In this document: one piece after another, positions 7,353 to 16,265 of the stretch | Layout: every line of letters starts with the position of its first letter | How positions within the stretch are numbered: the first letter of the stretch is position 1 | Assembly: GCF_009765975.1 (NCBI RefSeq) | Contig: NZ_LMUJ01000108.1 | Span: 128,646-192,645, forward strand | Length of the DNA: 64,000 nt | Source: Acidisphaera sp. S103 | GTDB taxonomy: Bacteria > Pseudomonadota > Alphaproteobacteria > Acetobacterales > Acetobacteraceae | Direction of reading: 5' to 3' | The notes under the pieces: generated by a model | Told to the model about the DNA's origin: nothing | Seen by the model: only the letters and a program-made list of their open reading frames with translations | Databases searched by the model: none | Translations under genes and position numbers: made by a program

Positions 7353-9719
7353 CTAAACGCTGGCCCTGATCGCCTGCCAAACCCGAAGCGGTGTAGCCGG
7401 CATATCGATATGCGTAATGCCATACGCCGAAAGCGCATCCACCAGCGCGTTCATCACCGCCGGCAGCGCACCCGCACACCCGGCCTCGCCGCAACCCTTG
7501 GACCCCAGCAAGTTGGTCTTCGCCGGCACCGGATGCGAAGCAAAATTGAACATCGGCGCATCGTTCGCCCGAGGCAGCGCGTAATCCATATACGACCCGG
7601 TCATCGGCTGACCACTCTCGTCATAGACCACATGCTCCAGGAAGGCCTGGCCGATACCCTGCACGATGCCGCCATGCGCCTGCCCCTCGACCAGCATGGG
7701 GTTCACGATCACACCAAAATCGTTAACCATGTGATAGCGAACCACCTCGCTGACGCCGGTCTCCGGATCGACCTCGACCTCGGCGATATGGCATCCGTTG
7801 GGGTAGGCGAACGGCGGACCCTCGGCGACATGCGAAACCGACAGGGTCTGCGGCACCCCTTCCGGCAACGACACCGTGCCCGACCGGATCTGATCCGCCA
7901 ACGCCATGATCCCGATCGCCCGATCGGTCCCGGCGATGCGGAACCGGCCGCCGCCACGGACGATCTCGAACTCGATATCGGCCTCGGCCGCCTCCAGCAC
8001 GTGGGCGGCGATTTTCACCCCCGCCTCGCGCACCTTCTCAGCCCCCTCCACGATCGCGGTGCCGCTGGCCATCAGCGATTTCGACCCGCCGGTGCCCCCC
8101 CCGGCCAGCAGTTCATCGGAATCGCCCTGCAGCAGGTTGATCTTCTCAAACGGGATACCCAGCCGAGACGCCAGCACCTGCGCGAACGGTGATGCATGCC
8201 CCTGCCCGTAATCCAGCGTGCCGGTGATGATGGTAACCGTGCCATCGGCCTCGAACCGGATGCCGCCCATCTCCTGTGACGGCGGGCCGGTGACCTCCAG
8301 ATACTGGCCGATGCCGCGTCCACGCAGCTTGCCGCGTTCGGCGCTATCCTTCTTACGAGCGGGAAACCCGTCCCAGTCCGCCGCGGCCAGTGCCTTGTCC
8401 AGGATCGTCGGAAAATCACCGCTGTCATACGTGGTACCAGCGGGGGTCTTGTACGGAAAAGCATCAGGCTGGATGTGATTGCGCCGGCGGATGTCGGCGG
8501 GATCGATTTTCATCTCCCGCGCCGCCGTATCCAGCAAACGCTCGATATAATAGTTGCCCTCCGGCCGCCCGGCGCCCCGGTACGGGCCGACAGGGCTGGT
8601 ATTGGTGAACATCGCCTTGGCGGTCACCTCCTGCAGCGGCGTCGCATACACGCCGATCGTGTTGCGGACGATGTTGCCCGTGGGCTGCAACACGGTCCCA
8701 TTGGACAAATAGGCCCCAATGTTGCCGTAGCCGGTGACCCGCAGCGCCAGGATGCGGCCGTCGGCATTCAGCGCGAGTTCCTGTTCCATGTCATGGTCGC
8801 GCCCATGGCTGTCGGACAGGAAGCTTTCGCCGCGCTCATCCGTCCATTTCACCGGGCGCCCCAGCACGCGCGACGCATGCAGGATGGCGGGATATTCCGG
8901 ATAGCACGACGATTTCATGCCAAACGACCCGCCGACATTGCCCGTCAGCACGCGGATCTTGTCGACCGCGGCCTTCAACGGCCCAGTCAGCAGTTGCCGC
9001 ATGTTGAACACGCCCTGCGACCCGACACGCAGCGTCCAGCGCTGGGTTTCCGGGTCATAGGCGCCGATCGCGGACCGCGGCTCCATCGGACAGACGACAA
9101 CGCGGCTGTTGCGGATTTTCAGCCGGGTCACATGCGCGGCCTTGGCAAACGCGGCCTCCACCGCCGCCCCATCGCCATGATGGAAATCCAGGATCACATT
9201 GCCCGGTGTTCCCTCATGCACCAGCGGAGCACCTGGAACGGCAGCCGATGCGGCATCGGTCACCGCCGGCAGGGTGTCGATATCGACGAACACAGCCTCG
9301 GCGCCGTCCTTCGCCTGCTTGACTGTCTCCGCGACCACCACGGCCACCGGATCGCCAACGAAACGGACCTTGTCGGTGGTCAGGATCGGCTGCGTGGGTT
9401 TCGGCATATCGCTGCCGTCGCGCATCTTGAACGCCATCCCCGACGGCATGTTGCCCAATCCAGCGTCGATCAGGTCCTGACCGGTCAGAACAGCCAGAAC
9501 GCCCGCCATCCCCTTCGCCGCGCTGGTGTCGATCGACCGGATAACACCATGTGCGGCGTTCGAACGCACCATCACCGCGTACGCCTGACCGGGCAAATTG
9601 AGGTCATCGGAGTAGCGCCCCTCACCCCGCAGCAGCGTCGGATCTTCCTTGCGAGGCACGGGCTGACCGACGGCGTATCTCTCCTCGGCGAACTGGCTCA
9701 GGTCGACGTGTACGTTCAT
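7353..9719 (-). CDS. xanthine dehydrogenase/CO dehydrogenase-family molybdopterin-binding (large) subunit
   Basis: 788 residues from the ATG at 9719 (MNVHVDLSQF), which has an AAGGA ribosome site; an in-frame start 35 residues further upstream lacks one. The sequence has the aldehyde oxidase/xanthine dehydrogenase a/b hammerhead, the molybdopterin-binding domain with NVGGSFGMK, and the GPYRGAGRPEG loop (about 379-387). This loop marks form II CoxL-like proteins rather than true CO dehydrogenase, which has AYXCSFR there. GCGEAGCAGALPA near the C-terminus carries the catalytic glutamate. Such subunits hydroxylate aldehydes or N-heterocycles, normally with an Fe-S subunit and a FAD subunit. Neither partner is adjacent, so electron transfer must rely on genes elsewhere. 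Substrate unknown. Confidence 0.9.
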   Translation of the reverse strand: MNVHVDLSQFAEERYAVGQPVPRKEDPTLLRGEGRYSDDLNLPGQAYAVMVRSNAAHGVIRSIDTSAAKGMAGVLAVLTGQDLIDAGLGNMPSGMAFKMRDGSDMPKPTQPILTTDKVRFVGDPVAVVVAETVKQAKDGAEAVFVDIDTLPAVTDAASAAVPGAPLVHEGTPGNVILDFHHGDGAAVEAAFAKAAHVTRLKIRNSRVVVCPMEPRSAIGAYDPETQRWTLRVGSQGVFNMRQLLTGPLKAAVDKIRVLTGNVGGSFGMKSSCYPEYPAILHASRVLGRPVKWTDERGESFLSDSHGRDHDMEQELALNADGRILALRVTGYGNIGAYLSNGTVLQPTGNIVRNTIGVYATPLQEVTAKAMFTNTSPVGPYRGAGRPEGNYYIERLLDTAAREMKIDPADIRRRNHIQPDAFPYKTPAGTTYDSGDFPTILDKALAAADWDGFPARKKDSAERGKLRGRGIGQYLEVTGPPSQEMGGIRFEADGTVTIITGTLDYGQGHASPFAQVLASRLGIPFEKINLLQGDSDELLAGGGTGGSKSLMASGTAIVEGAEKVREAGVKIAAHVLEAAEADIEFEIVRGGGRFRIAGTDRAIGIMALADQIRSGTVSLPEGVPQTLSVSHVAEGPPFAYPNGCHIAEVEVDPETGVSEVVRYHMVNDFGVIVNPMLVEGQAHGGIVQGIGQAFLEHVVYDESGQPMTGSYMDYALPRANDAPMFNFASHPVPAKTNLLGSKGCGEAGCAGALPAVMNALVDALSAYGITHIDMPATPLRVWQAIRASV

Positions 9720-9843
9720 GCAGCGGTCCTTGATGTCATTGTGCTGTGCAACATGGCGCCGGTTTCCCGGACCGGCAACCCGGTCTCTGGCCTGTCGCCG
9801 CGGGAAATGGCAGTATGGGAACAACGGATGACGGAGGATTTGG

Positions 9844-10080
9844 ATGCCAACCTATGAATACGAATGCCCCGATTGCGGCCCGTTCAGCGACGTCCGTCCG
9901 ATGGCGGAATTCGACCAACCGCAGCCCTGCCCGGATTGCGAGCAGCCCGCCCCCCGCCTGTTGACGGCACCGGCGCTGGCTGGCAGCGCACAGGAAACAA
10001 CAGCAGGCTCATCGGCCCCGGCCCACGCGGGCGGCTGTGCCTGCTGCATGCCCCGGCGCCTGTCAGCCGAGGCGGTCTAG
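9844..10080 (+). CDS. FmdB-family zinc ribbon protein
   Basis: 78 residues starting MPTYEYECPDCG, the hallmark of the FmdB regulatory-protein family. A zinc ribbon is formed by CPDCG (about 8-12) and CPDCE (about 29-33). The C-terminal half is low in complexity (Ala/Gly/Ser) with GGCACCMP. Family members are small cytosolic proteins first linked to formamidase operons; most have no proven role. It is divergent from the molybdoenzyme subunit with a 124-base gap and is followed after 117 bases by an aldehyde dehydrogenase. Confidence 0.9.
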   Translation: MPTYEYECPDCGPFSDVRPMAEFDQPQPCPDCEQPAPRLLTAPALAGSAQETTAGSSAPAHAGGCACCMPRRLSAEAV

Positions 10081-10197
10081 CACCCCGTCAAACGCCGAGA
10101 AAAAGATCCCGGGCTCTCTCCGTTTCGGAGCCGTGCTCAAAAAACACGTGCCGATCGAACCACCGGCCAATAAACCGAAACGCCTTGGGAGGGGATC

Positions 10198-11640
10198 ATG
10201 GAAATCGATTTCATCATCGACGGCAAAGCGGCCCGCTCCAGCGACGACCGCACATTTGAGCGTTTTGATCCGGTAACGGGCGAATTGGCCACCAGGGGCG
10301 CCGCCGCCAGCCTCACAGATATCGAAACAGTCGTCGCCTCCGCGGCAAAAGCCTTCACCACCTGGTCGGAAACCGGTCCAACCACCCGCCGAACACTGCT
10401 GCTGAAAGCGGCCGACCTGATGGAAAGCCGCACCGCCGACTTCATCCGGCTGATGCTGGCGGAAACCGGCGCCACCGTCCCCTGGGCCGGCTTCAACGTC
10501 CATCTCGCCGCCGGCATCCTGCGCGAAGCCGCCGCCCTGACGACGCAAATCACCGGCGAGGTCATCCCCTCCGACAAACCCGGCATCCTCTCCATGGCCA
10601 TCCGCCAGCCGGTCGGCGTGGTGCTCGGTATGGCGCCCTGGAACGCCCCGGTCATCCTCGGCACACGCGCCGTGGCGGCAGCGCTGGCCTGCGGCAACAC
10701 CGTAATACTGCGCTCGTCGGAGACATGTCCCGCCACGCATCACCTGATCGGCCAAACCCTGAACGATGCTGGCTTCCCGCCCGGCGTCGTCAACGTCATC
10801 TCCAACGCTCCGGCCGACGCACCAGCGATCGTCGAGGCCCTGATCGCCCACAAAGCGATCAAGCGGATCAATTTCACCGGCTCGACCAAGGTCGGCAAGA
10901 TCATCGCGAAACTGGCCGCCGAACATTTGAAACCGGTGCTGTTGGAACTCGGTGGCAAGGCGCCACTGATCGTGCTGGACGACGCCGATCTGGACCAGGC
11001 GGTCGATGCCGCCGCATTCGGCGCGTTCGTGAACCAGGGCCAGATCTGCATGTCCACCGAACGCCTGGTGGTCGACGAAACCGTCGCCGACGCGTTCGTC
11101 GCCAAGCTTGCCGCGAAAGCCTCCAAACTGCCCGCCGGCGATCCCCGCGGCCACGTTGTCCTCGGTTCCATGATCGACCTCCAACCAGCCGAGAAAATGG
11201 ACGCATTGATCGCCGACGCCCTGGCGAAAGGCGCGGTTCTGGTCTGCGGCGGCCACCGGCAGGGCACCATCGTCGAGGCCACGCTGCTGGATCACGTCAC
11301 TCCGGCCATGCGGATCTATCAGGAGGAATCATTCGGCCCCGTGAAGCCGATCGTCCGCGTCAAAGGCGTGGACGAAGCCGTCCAAGTCGCCAACGACACG
11401 GAATACGGTTTATCCGCCGCGGTGTTCGGCAAGGATATCCAGCGCGCGCTCTCGGTCGCCAAGCGGATCGAATCCGGCATCTGCCACATCAACGGACCCA
11501 CAGTCGCCGACGAGGCACAAATCCCATTCGGCGGCATGAAAGCCAGCGGCTACGGCCGGTTCGGCGGCAAGGCGGTCATCGATGAGTTCACCGAACTGCG
11601 ATGGATCACCATCGAAGGCCCCCAACACTACCCGTTCTGA
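10198..11640 (+). CDS. NAD(P)-dependent aldehyde dehydrogenase, salicylaldehyde/vanillin dehydrogenase-like
   Basis: 480 residues. Hallmarks of the ALDH superfamily are present: the APWNAP substrate/cofactor loop, FTGSTKVG, the general base Glu in LELGGKAP, the nucleophilic Cys in NQGQICMST and ESFGPV. The CMSTER context after the Cys and the overall pattern resemble aromatic-aldehyde dehydrogenases (vanillin or salicylaldehyde), but the substrate is not certain. Start at the ATG at 10198 is supported by GGGAGGGG just upstream. It converges with an MFS gene, overlapping its 3' end by 13 bases. Confidence 0.9.
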   Translation: MEIDFIIDGKAARSSDDRTFERFDPVTGELATRGAAASLTDIETVVASAAKAFTTWSETGPTTRRTLLLKAADLMESRTADFIRLMLAETGATVPWAGFNVHLAAGILREAAALTTQITGEVIPSDKPGILSMAIRQPVGVVLGMAPWNAPVILGTRAVAAALACGNTVILRSSETCPATHHLIGQTLNDAGFPPGVVNVISNAPADAPAIVEALIAHKAIKRINFTGSTKVGKIIAKLAAEHLKPVLLELGGKAPLIVLDDADLDQAVDAAAFGAFVNQGQICMSTERLVVDETVADAFVAKLAAKASKLPAGDPRGHVVLGSMIDLQPAEKMDALIADALAKGAVLVCGGHRQGTIVEATLLDHVTPAMRIYQEESFGPVKPIVRVKGVDEAVQVANDTEYGLSAAVFGKDIQRALSVAKRIESGICHINGPTVADEAQIPFGGMKASGYGRFGGKAVIDEFTELRWITIEGPQHYPF

Positions 11641-12818
11641 ACCGAACCCCTTGACTGGCCAAAACCCCACATCAGCAGAATAACCAGCGGCATCACCGCA
11701 CCCATCAGACAAAGCCCGGTCCAGCCGGCGACCGCGAAGCTGCCGCTGGCGATCGCCGAACCGGCCGCCGCGCCAATGAACGCCGAGGTCATGTAAACCG
11801 CCGTTATGCGCGAACGCGCGTGCGGCGCCAGCCGGTAGATCACCGACTGGTGCGTCACCTGAAGCCCCTGTGCGCCGACGTCGAGCAAAAAGACGCCAAC
11901 CCCAACCGCCCAGATCGAAAGACCGCCCGCCGCCAACACCCCCCAGGACAGCAGCAGCACGGCCGCGAACGCACCGGTGGACTTGTTGACATGGCCGCGG
12001 TCGCTCAGCCGTCCAGCCTCATTCGCCGCCACCGCACCGGCGGCCCCTAGCAGACCGAACAGGCCAATCCTCGCCTCGGAATAGTGGTAGGGCGCGCCGC
12101 TCAGCAGGAACGTCAGGCCCGTCCACAGCGTGCTGAAACTGCCCAGTCCGAGCGCCGTGTAGACCGATCGGCGCCGGAGTTCCGGTTCGCTTCTGGCAAG
12201 GTCCAGCAGTGACCATAACAGCCTGCGATAGACCAGGCGGCCCCGTGCGCCTTCCGGCGGGATGGCCACGTGCAACGCCACCAGCAACACGGCGACGGCC
12301 ACCGCGGCGATCAGATACATCGACCGCCAGCCGGCCCAGACCGCCACGAAGCCCGACACCGTGCGCGCCAGCAGAATCCCCAGCAGCAGCCCGGTCATGA
12401 TCTGCCCGATGGTGCGGCCGCGCGTCGCCTCCGGCGCCTTGGACGCCGCATAGGGAATGACCACCATGGCAGCGCTGGACGTGCAACCCGTCACTAGACT
12501 TGCCGCCGCGAAGCTGCCAAAACCGGGACTGACGGCGGCGGCCACCAGGCCAACGACATTAATCACCAGCATCCCCGACAGCAGCCGGCGGCGATCCAGC
12601 ACGTCACCCAGCGGCACCACCAGAAGCAGGCCCAGTGCGTACCCAAGCTGGGTGAACGTGACCAGATAGCCCGCGCTGGTGACGCTGCGGCCAAACGACG
12701 ACGCCACCGCGGCCAGCAGCGGCTGAACGTAGTAGAGATTGGCGACCAGGATGCCGGTCGTCACAGCGAACAGCAACACTCGCCACCGATCGAGCAACCC
12801 CGCCTCGGCGTCAGGCAT
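11628..12818 (-). CDS. MFS transporter (DHA1-like exporter family)
   Basis: 396 residues with 12 predicted membrane segments. LGYALGLLLVVPLGDVLDRRRLL carries the loop 2-3 signature typical of the major facilitator superfamily, and TGCTSSAAMVVIPYAA and RGRTIGQIMTGLLLGI follow the YnfM/AraJ-type pattern. It is likely an inner-membrane proton-coupled efflux or uptake system of unknown substrate. It lies 12 bases downstream of an aldehyde dehydrogenase on the same strand, suggesting that transport and oxidation of one compound are coupled. Its 3' end overlaps the convergent aldehyde dehydrogenase gene by 13 bases. Confidence 0.88.
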   Translation of the reverse strand: MPDAEAGLLDRWRVLLFAVTTGILVANLYYVQPLLAAVASSFGRSVTSAGYLVTFTQLGYALGLLLVVPLGDVLDRRRLLSGMLVINVVGLVAAAVSPGFGSFAAASLVTGCTSSAAMVVIPYAASKAPEATRGRTIGQIMTGLLLGILLARTVSGFVAVWAGWRSMYLIAAVAVAVLLVALHVAIPPEGARGRLVYRRLLWSLLDLARSEPELRRRSVYTALGLGSFSTLWTGLTFLLSGAPYHYSEARIGLFGLLGAAGAVAANEAGRLSDRGHVNKSTGAFAAVLLLSWGVLAAGGLSIWAVGVGVFLLDVGAQGLQVTHQSVIYRLAPHARSRITAVYMTSAFIGAAAGSAIASGSFAVAGWTGLCLMGAVMPLVILLMWGFGQSRGSVQNG

Positions 12819-12830
12819 CGGCCAGGCTTG

Positions 12831-14285
12831 TCAAAGGCCGGTGTTGATCCACACCACCTTCGGTTCGGTGAAATTCTCGATGGCCATATCGCCGTGCTCC
12901 CGGCCGAACCCTGAATCGCGCGACCCGCCCCACGGCAACCGCACATCCGTCGGACCGAACGTATTCACCCACACCGTTCCCGCCTTCAGCTTGCGCACGA
13001 AACGATGCACCCGAACCATATCCCCGCTCCAAACCCCGGCGGCGAGGCTATAGCGCGTCCCGTTGGCGATCCGGATCGCATCGGCATCGTCGCTGAATTT
13101 AATCACCGCCGCGACCGGCCCAAAAATCTCCTCCTGCGAGATGCGCATGTCATGGCCGACATTGGCGAACACGGTCGGACTGACGAAATACCCCTCCTCC
13201 CCGATGCGGCCACCGCCGGTCACCAGGGACGCGCCTTCCTGTCGTCCGACATCGATATAGTCGAGGACGCGGTTCATCTGCACCTCCGACACCAGCGGCC
13301 CCATGGCTGTTCCAGGCTGCCTGGGATCGCCGATACGGATGGCTGCCGCGCGCGCCGCCAGCCGCTCCACGACCTCATCGTAGACCGCTTCATGCACCAG
13401 GATGCGAGACCCGGCGGAACAAACCTGCCCGCTGTTGAAGAAGATTCCGGACCCGGCCGCCTTCACCGCCGCATCCAGATCGGCGTCAGGGAAGATGATG
13501 TTGGCTGACTTGCCACCCAGTTCCAACGTCACGCGCTTCAGGTTCCCAGCCGCGCCCCGCAGGATCTGCCGTCCAACGGCAGGTGAACCGGTGAACGTCA
13601 CCTTGTCCACATCCGGATGATCGACCAACGCGGCACCAGCAACCTTGCCGAACCCGGGAACGACATTAAGAACCCCCGGCGGCAACCCAGCCTGCAACGC
13701 CAGTTCTCCCAGCCGGAGAGCGGTCATCGGCGTGATCTCGGCCGGCTTCAGAACGACGGTGCAGCCGCAAGCCAAGGCCGGCGCGATCTTCCACATGCCG
13801 ATCATCAGTGGGAAATTCCACGGCACGATGGCTCCGACGACCCCAAGCGGCTCCCGCACGGTGTAAGTCAGTGCGTCGCCACGCACGGGAATGACCTGGC
13901 CGTTGATTTTGTCCGCCAGCCCCGCGTAGTAGGCCAGCGTGTCCAGCACCGCCGGCATATCCTGGCGCCGGATCGCCGACACCGGCTTGCCGGAATCGAG
14001 ACTCTCCAATTCTACCAGTTCGTCCTGCGCCCCGCGGATCGCATCAGCGAACTTCAGTAGCAGACGACCGCGATCGGCCGCCCGCATCTGTCCCCACGCG
14101 CCTTCCAGCGCCGCTCGGGATGACCGGACGGCGCGATCCACGTCTTCCGCATCCGCCTCGGCAACGCGCGCGACAACCTGTTCGGTCGCCGGATTGACCG
14201 TGTCGAAATAGCGCCCGGAAGCCGGCGCGACGCGCTGTCCGTCAATCAGCAGATTTTGCTGGCCGTCCAAGAGATCGAAGGGCAT
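12831..14285 (-). CDS. aldehyde dehydrogenase family protein (betaine/aminoaldehyde-type)
   Basis: 484 residues. It has VPWNFPLMIGMWK, FTGSPAVG, the general base in LELGGKSAN, the nucleophile in NSGQVCSAGSR, and EEIFGPV. The C-terminal WVNTFGPTDVRLPWGGSRDSGFGRE resembles ALDH classes that act on betaine aldehyde, gamma-aminobutyraldehyde or phenylacetaldehyde; the exact aldehyde cannot be told. It is cotranscribed with the downstream MFS gene and divergent, over a 165-base gap, from a ModE-like regulator that may control it. Confidence 0.92.
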   Translation of the reverse strand: MPFDLLDGQQNLLIDGQRVAPASGRYFDTVNPATEQVVARVAEADAEDVDRAVRSSRAALEGAWGQMRAADRGRLLLKFADAIRGAQDELVELESLDSGKPVSAIRRQDMPAVLDTLAYYAGLADKINGQVIPVRGDALTYTVREPLGVVGAIVPWNFPLMIGMWKIAPALACGCTVVLKPAEITPMTALRLGELALQAGLPPGVLNVVPGFGKVAGAALVDHPDVDKVTFTGSPAVGRQILRGAAGNLKRVTLELGGKSANIIFPDADLDAAVKAAGSGIFFNSGQVCSAGSRILVHEAVYDEVVERLAARAAAIRIGDPRQPGTAMGPLVSEVQMNRVLDYIDVGRQEGASLVTGGGRIGEEGYFVSPTVFANVGHDMRISQEEIFGPVAAVIKFSDDADAIRIANGTRYSLAAGVWSGDMVRVHRFVRKLKAGTVWVNTFGPTDVRLPWGGSRDSGFGREHGDMAIENFTEPKVVWINTGL

Positions 14286-14450
14286 TTGTCTCTACCATAT
14301 ATGCACAAAACATCATATCCTATGGACCATCGGTAGCCCCAGGATAGCAGTTCAGCATGATAGATAGTGCTAAGTTCCCCGGTGTGAATATGATATGTGG
14401 TGCCTATTCCGGGTTCCGGGCGGTCAGCGGAATGACAGGGACGCGGCATC
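14286..14450. promoter_or_regulatory. divergent promoter/operator region between ALDH-MFS and the ModE-like regulator
   Basis: This 165-base gap is clearly AT-richer than its surroundings. It holds imperfectly inverted half-sites: ACATCATATCC near 14308 and ATATGATATGTGG near 14390. Divergent promoters and a binding site for the adjacent regulator are expected here, but no box is certain. Confidence 0.35.
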
Positions 14451-15536
14451 ATGATTCGAATTGAAATCGAGCCTGTCTGGCGCTTCACCAACGGCACCGA
14501 CTCACAGTCGATGCAGGCGATGCTGGATTTCCTGAACGAAATTAGGGTGACCGGCAAAATAACCCAGGCAGCCGATCGGGCACACATGTCCTATCGCCAC
14601 GCCTGGAATTCAATCGAGAAATGGTCTGCATTCTTCGAAACCCCGCTGGTGGAACGCCGGCAAGGCCACGGCACCACGCTCACCCCGTTCGGAGACAAAC
14701 TTGTCTGGGCCGCGCAGCGCCTCCGCGCTCGTTTGAAGCCACAGCTTGAAAATCTGTCGCAGGAACTGGAAACCGAAATCAGGCCCTTCCTGCCGCACGA
14801 CCCGTGGATCATTCGAGTCCATGCCAGCCACGGATTTGCCGTGGCAAAACTGCGCGAACTGCTGACAAGGCACGGCGAAATGGGCGTCGAGCTGCGATAC
14901 GTCAGCAACCAGACAGCATTGGCATCGCTGACCCGCAACGAATGCGACCTGGCCGGCATGCATCTGCCACAAGGTGCCTTGCGCCAGCAAAGCCTCGCGG
15001 CCTGCAAGGCGTGGCTGCAGCCGAATGTCCACCGCGTGATCGGTTTCGTTACGCGCGAAATGGGCCTCATGGTCAAGCGCGGCAACCCGCTGGGCATCGA
15101 TTCGCTGCAACGTCTGCTCGACCCGTCGGTCCGCTTCGTCAATCGCGATCCCAATTCGGGCACCGGTCTTTTGTTCGACCAGTTGCTGGCACAGCACCGA
15201 ATCGATGGCGCGCGCATCAACGGCTATTCCCAGATTGAGTTCACCCATGCCGCGGTCGCCGCCTACGTCGCCAGCGACATGGCCGACGCCTGCTTCGGTG
15301 TCGAAGCCGCCGCCCGTCAGTTCGACCTCGATTTCGTCCGCTTGTTGACAGAGGATTACGTGTTTGTTTGCATCAAGCCGACGCTGGACACCGCACCAAT
15401 GAAACGTCTGCTCGGGGTGATGCGCGATCCCGAATTTCACGCCGCCGTCGCCGGCTTGCCCGGCTACGCAATCAAGGATTCCGGGGTCGTCAAGGCAGTG
15501 CGCGACGTGTTCCGCAAATCCGCGGACGTCGATTAG
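14451..15536 (+). CDS. one-component regulator: ModE-type winged helix fused to a periplasmic-binding-protein-like domain
   Basis: 361 residues. Residues about 20-85 form a ModE/LysR-type winged helix: MSYRHAWNSIEKW is the ModE recognition-helix pattern and LVERRQGHGTTLTPFG the wing. Residues about 100-350 resemble the PBP_like (type 2 binding protein) domain seen with molybdate/tungstate-related regulators, with FVNRDPNSGTGLLFDQLL as its most typical stretch. No signal peptide, so the binding domain is a cytosolic ligand sensor. The ligand could be an oxyanion or a small organic molecule. Divergent from the ALDH-MFS pair and 14 bases upstream of an M24 peptidase gene. Confidence 0.86.
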   Translation: MIRIEIEPVWRFTNGTDSQSMQAMLDFLNEIRVTGKITQAADRAHMSYRHAWNSIEKWSAFFETPLVERRQGHGTTLTPFGDKLVWAAQRLRARLKPQLENLSQELETEIRPFLPHDPWIIRVHASHGFAVAKLRELLTRHGEMGVELRYVSNQTALASLTRNECDLAGMHLPQGALRQQSLAACKAWLQPNVHRVIGFVTREMGLMVKRGNPLGIDSLQRLLDPSVRFVNRDPNSGTGLLFDQLLAQHRIDGARINGYSQIEFTHAAVAAYVASDMADACFGVEAAARQFDLDFVRLLTEDYVFVCIKPTLDTAPMKRLLGVMRDPEFHAAVAGLPGYAIKDSGVVKAVRDVFRKSADVD

Positions 15537-15550
15537 AGAGGAAAACGATT

Positions 15551-16240
15551 TTGCCACACGATCACCGCATAGCTTCACTTCTCGCCGCCGAAAAGAAAGC
15601 CGAGGCTTTGTTCGACGCCATCGAAGCCGCCGGCTTCATCGCGCCCGGCCGAACCGAACGCGCGGTGGAACAGGACATATACGCGCTGGCGGAACAATCG
15701 TTCGGCGTCACCAAACATTGGCACAAGCGTATCGTCCGTTCCGGCATCAACACGCTACGCACCGCGGGAGACAATCCGCCAATCCTGGAAATCGCCGAGG
15801 ATGACACCGTGTTCCTCGATCTGGGCCCGGTCTTCGATGAGTGGGAGGCCGATGTCGGCCGCACCTACGCCCTGGGAACGGACCCGCGGAAGCATCGCCT
15901 GTGCGCCGACCTCGAACCAATTTTCGAGGACATCAAGCGGCACTTCGACGACCATCCCGATATCACCGGTGCCGAACTCTACGCCCACGCCCAGCGCGCG
16001 GCCGACGCCGCCGGTTGGCTGTTCGGCGGCGCCATCGCCGGCCACATCGTCGGCGAGTTCCCCCACGCCCACATCCCCGGCGAGAAGGATCATTACCGAA
16101 TCAGCCCGGCCAACCCCACCCGCATGCGTGATCCGGACGCCACCGGACAAACCAAACACTGGATCATCGAGGTCCACCTGGTCGACCGCGATCAGACCTT
16201 CGGCGGCTTCTACGAACGGTTGCTGGTCCCCACGGCATGA
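15551..16240 (+). CDS. M24-family metallopeptidase-like (pita-bread fold) protein
   Basis: 229 residues from a TTG at 15551, chosen because AGAGGAAAA lies just upstream and the preceding regulator ends at 15536. The M24 pattern is visible in order: FLDLGPVFDEWEADVGRTY holds the two Asp metal ligands, GHIVGEFPHAHIP the His, and HWIIEVHLVD the Glu. Members include aminopeptidases, prolidases and creatinase-like hydrolases; this short form lacks an N-terminal creatinase domain and may act on small amide substrates. Directly follows the ModE-like regulator, so it is likely coexpressed with it. Confidence 0.8.
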   Translation: MPHDHRIASLLAAEKKAEALFDAIEAAGFIAPGRTERAVEQDIYALAEQSFGVTKHWHKRIVRSGINTLRTAGDNPPILEIAEDDTVFLDLGPVFDEWEADVGRTYALGTDPRKHRLCADLEPIFEDIKRHFDDHPDITGAELYAHAQRAADAAGWLFGGAIAGHIVGEFPHAHIPGEKDHYRISPANPTRMRDPDATGQTKHWIIEVHLVDRDQTFGGFYERLLVPTA

Positions 16241-16265
16241 CGTGATCGTCACACCGGAAACCATA

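Noticed and set aside
7353-9719. True aerobic CO dehydrogenase (CoxL form I)
   Set aside because: The active-site loop reads YRGAGR, not the AYXCSFR of form I, and CoxM/CoxS genes are absent.
8475-9857. 460-codon plus-strand open frame opposite the molybdopterin subunit gene
   Set aside because: Arg/His/Gln-rich translation without domains; the opposite strand encodes a clear family protein with all motifs. An antisense shadow of GC-rich coding sequence.
10063-11295. 410-codon minus-strand open frame opposite an aldehyde dehydrogenase
   Set aside because: Composition (Gly/Asp/Arg) and lack of motifs mark it as a shadow of the real gene.
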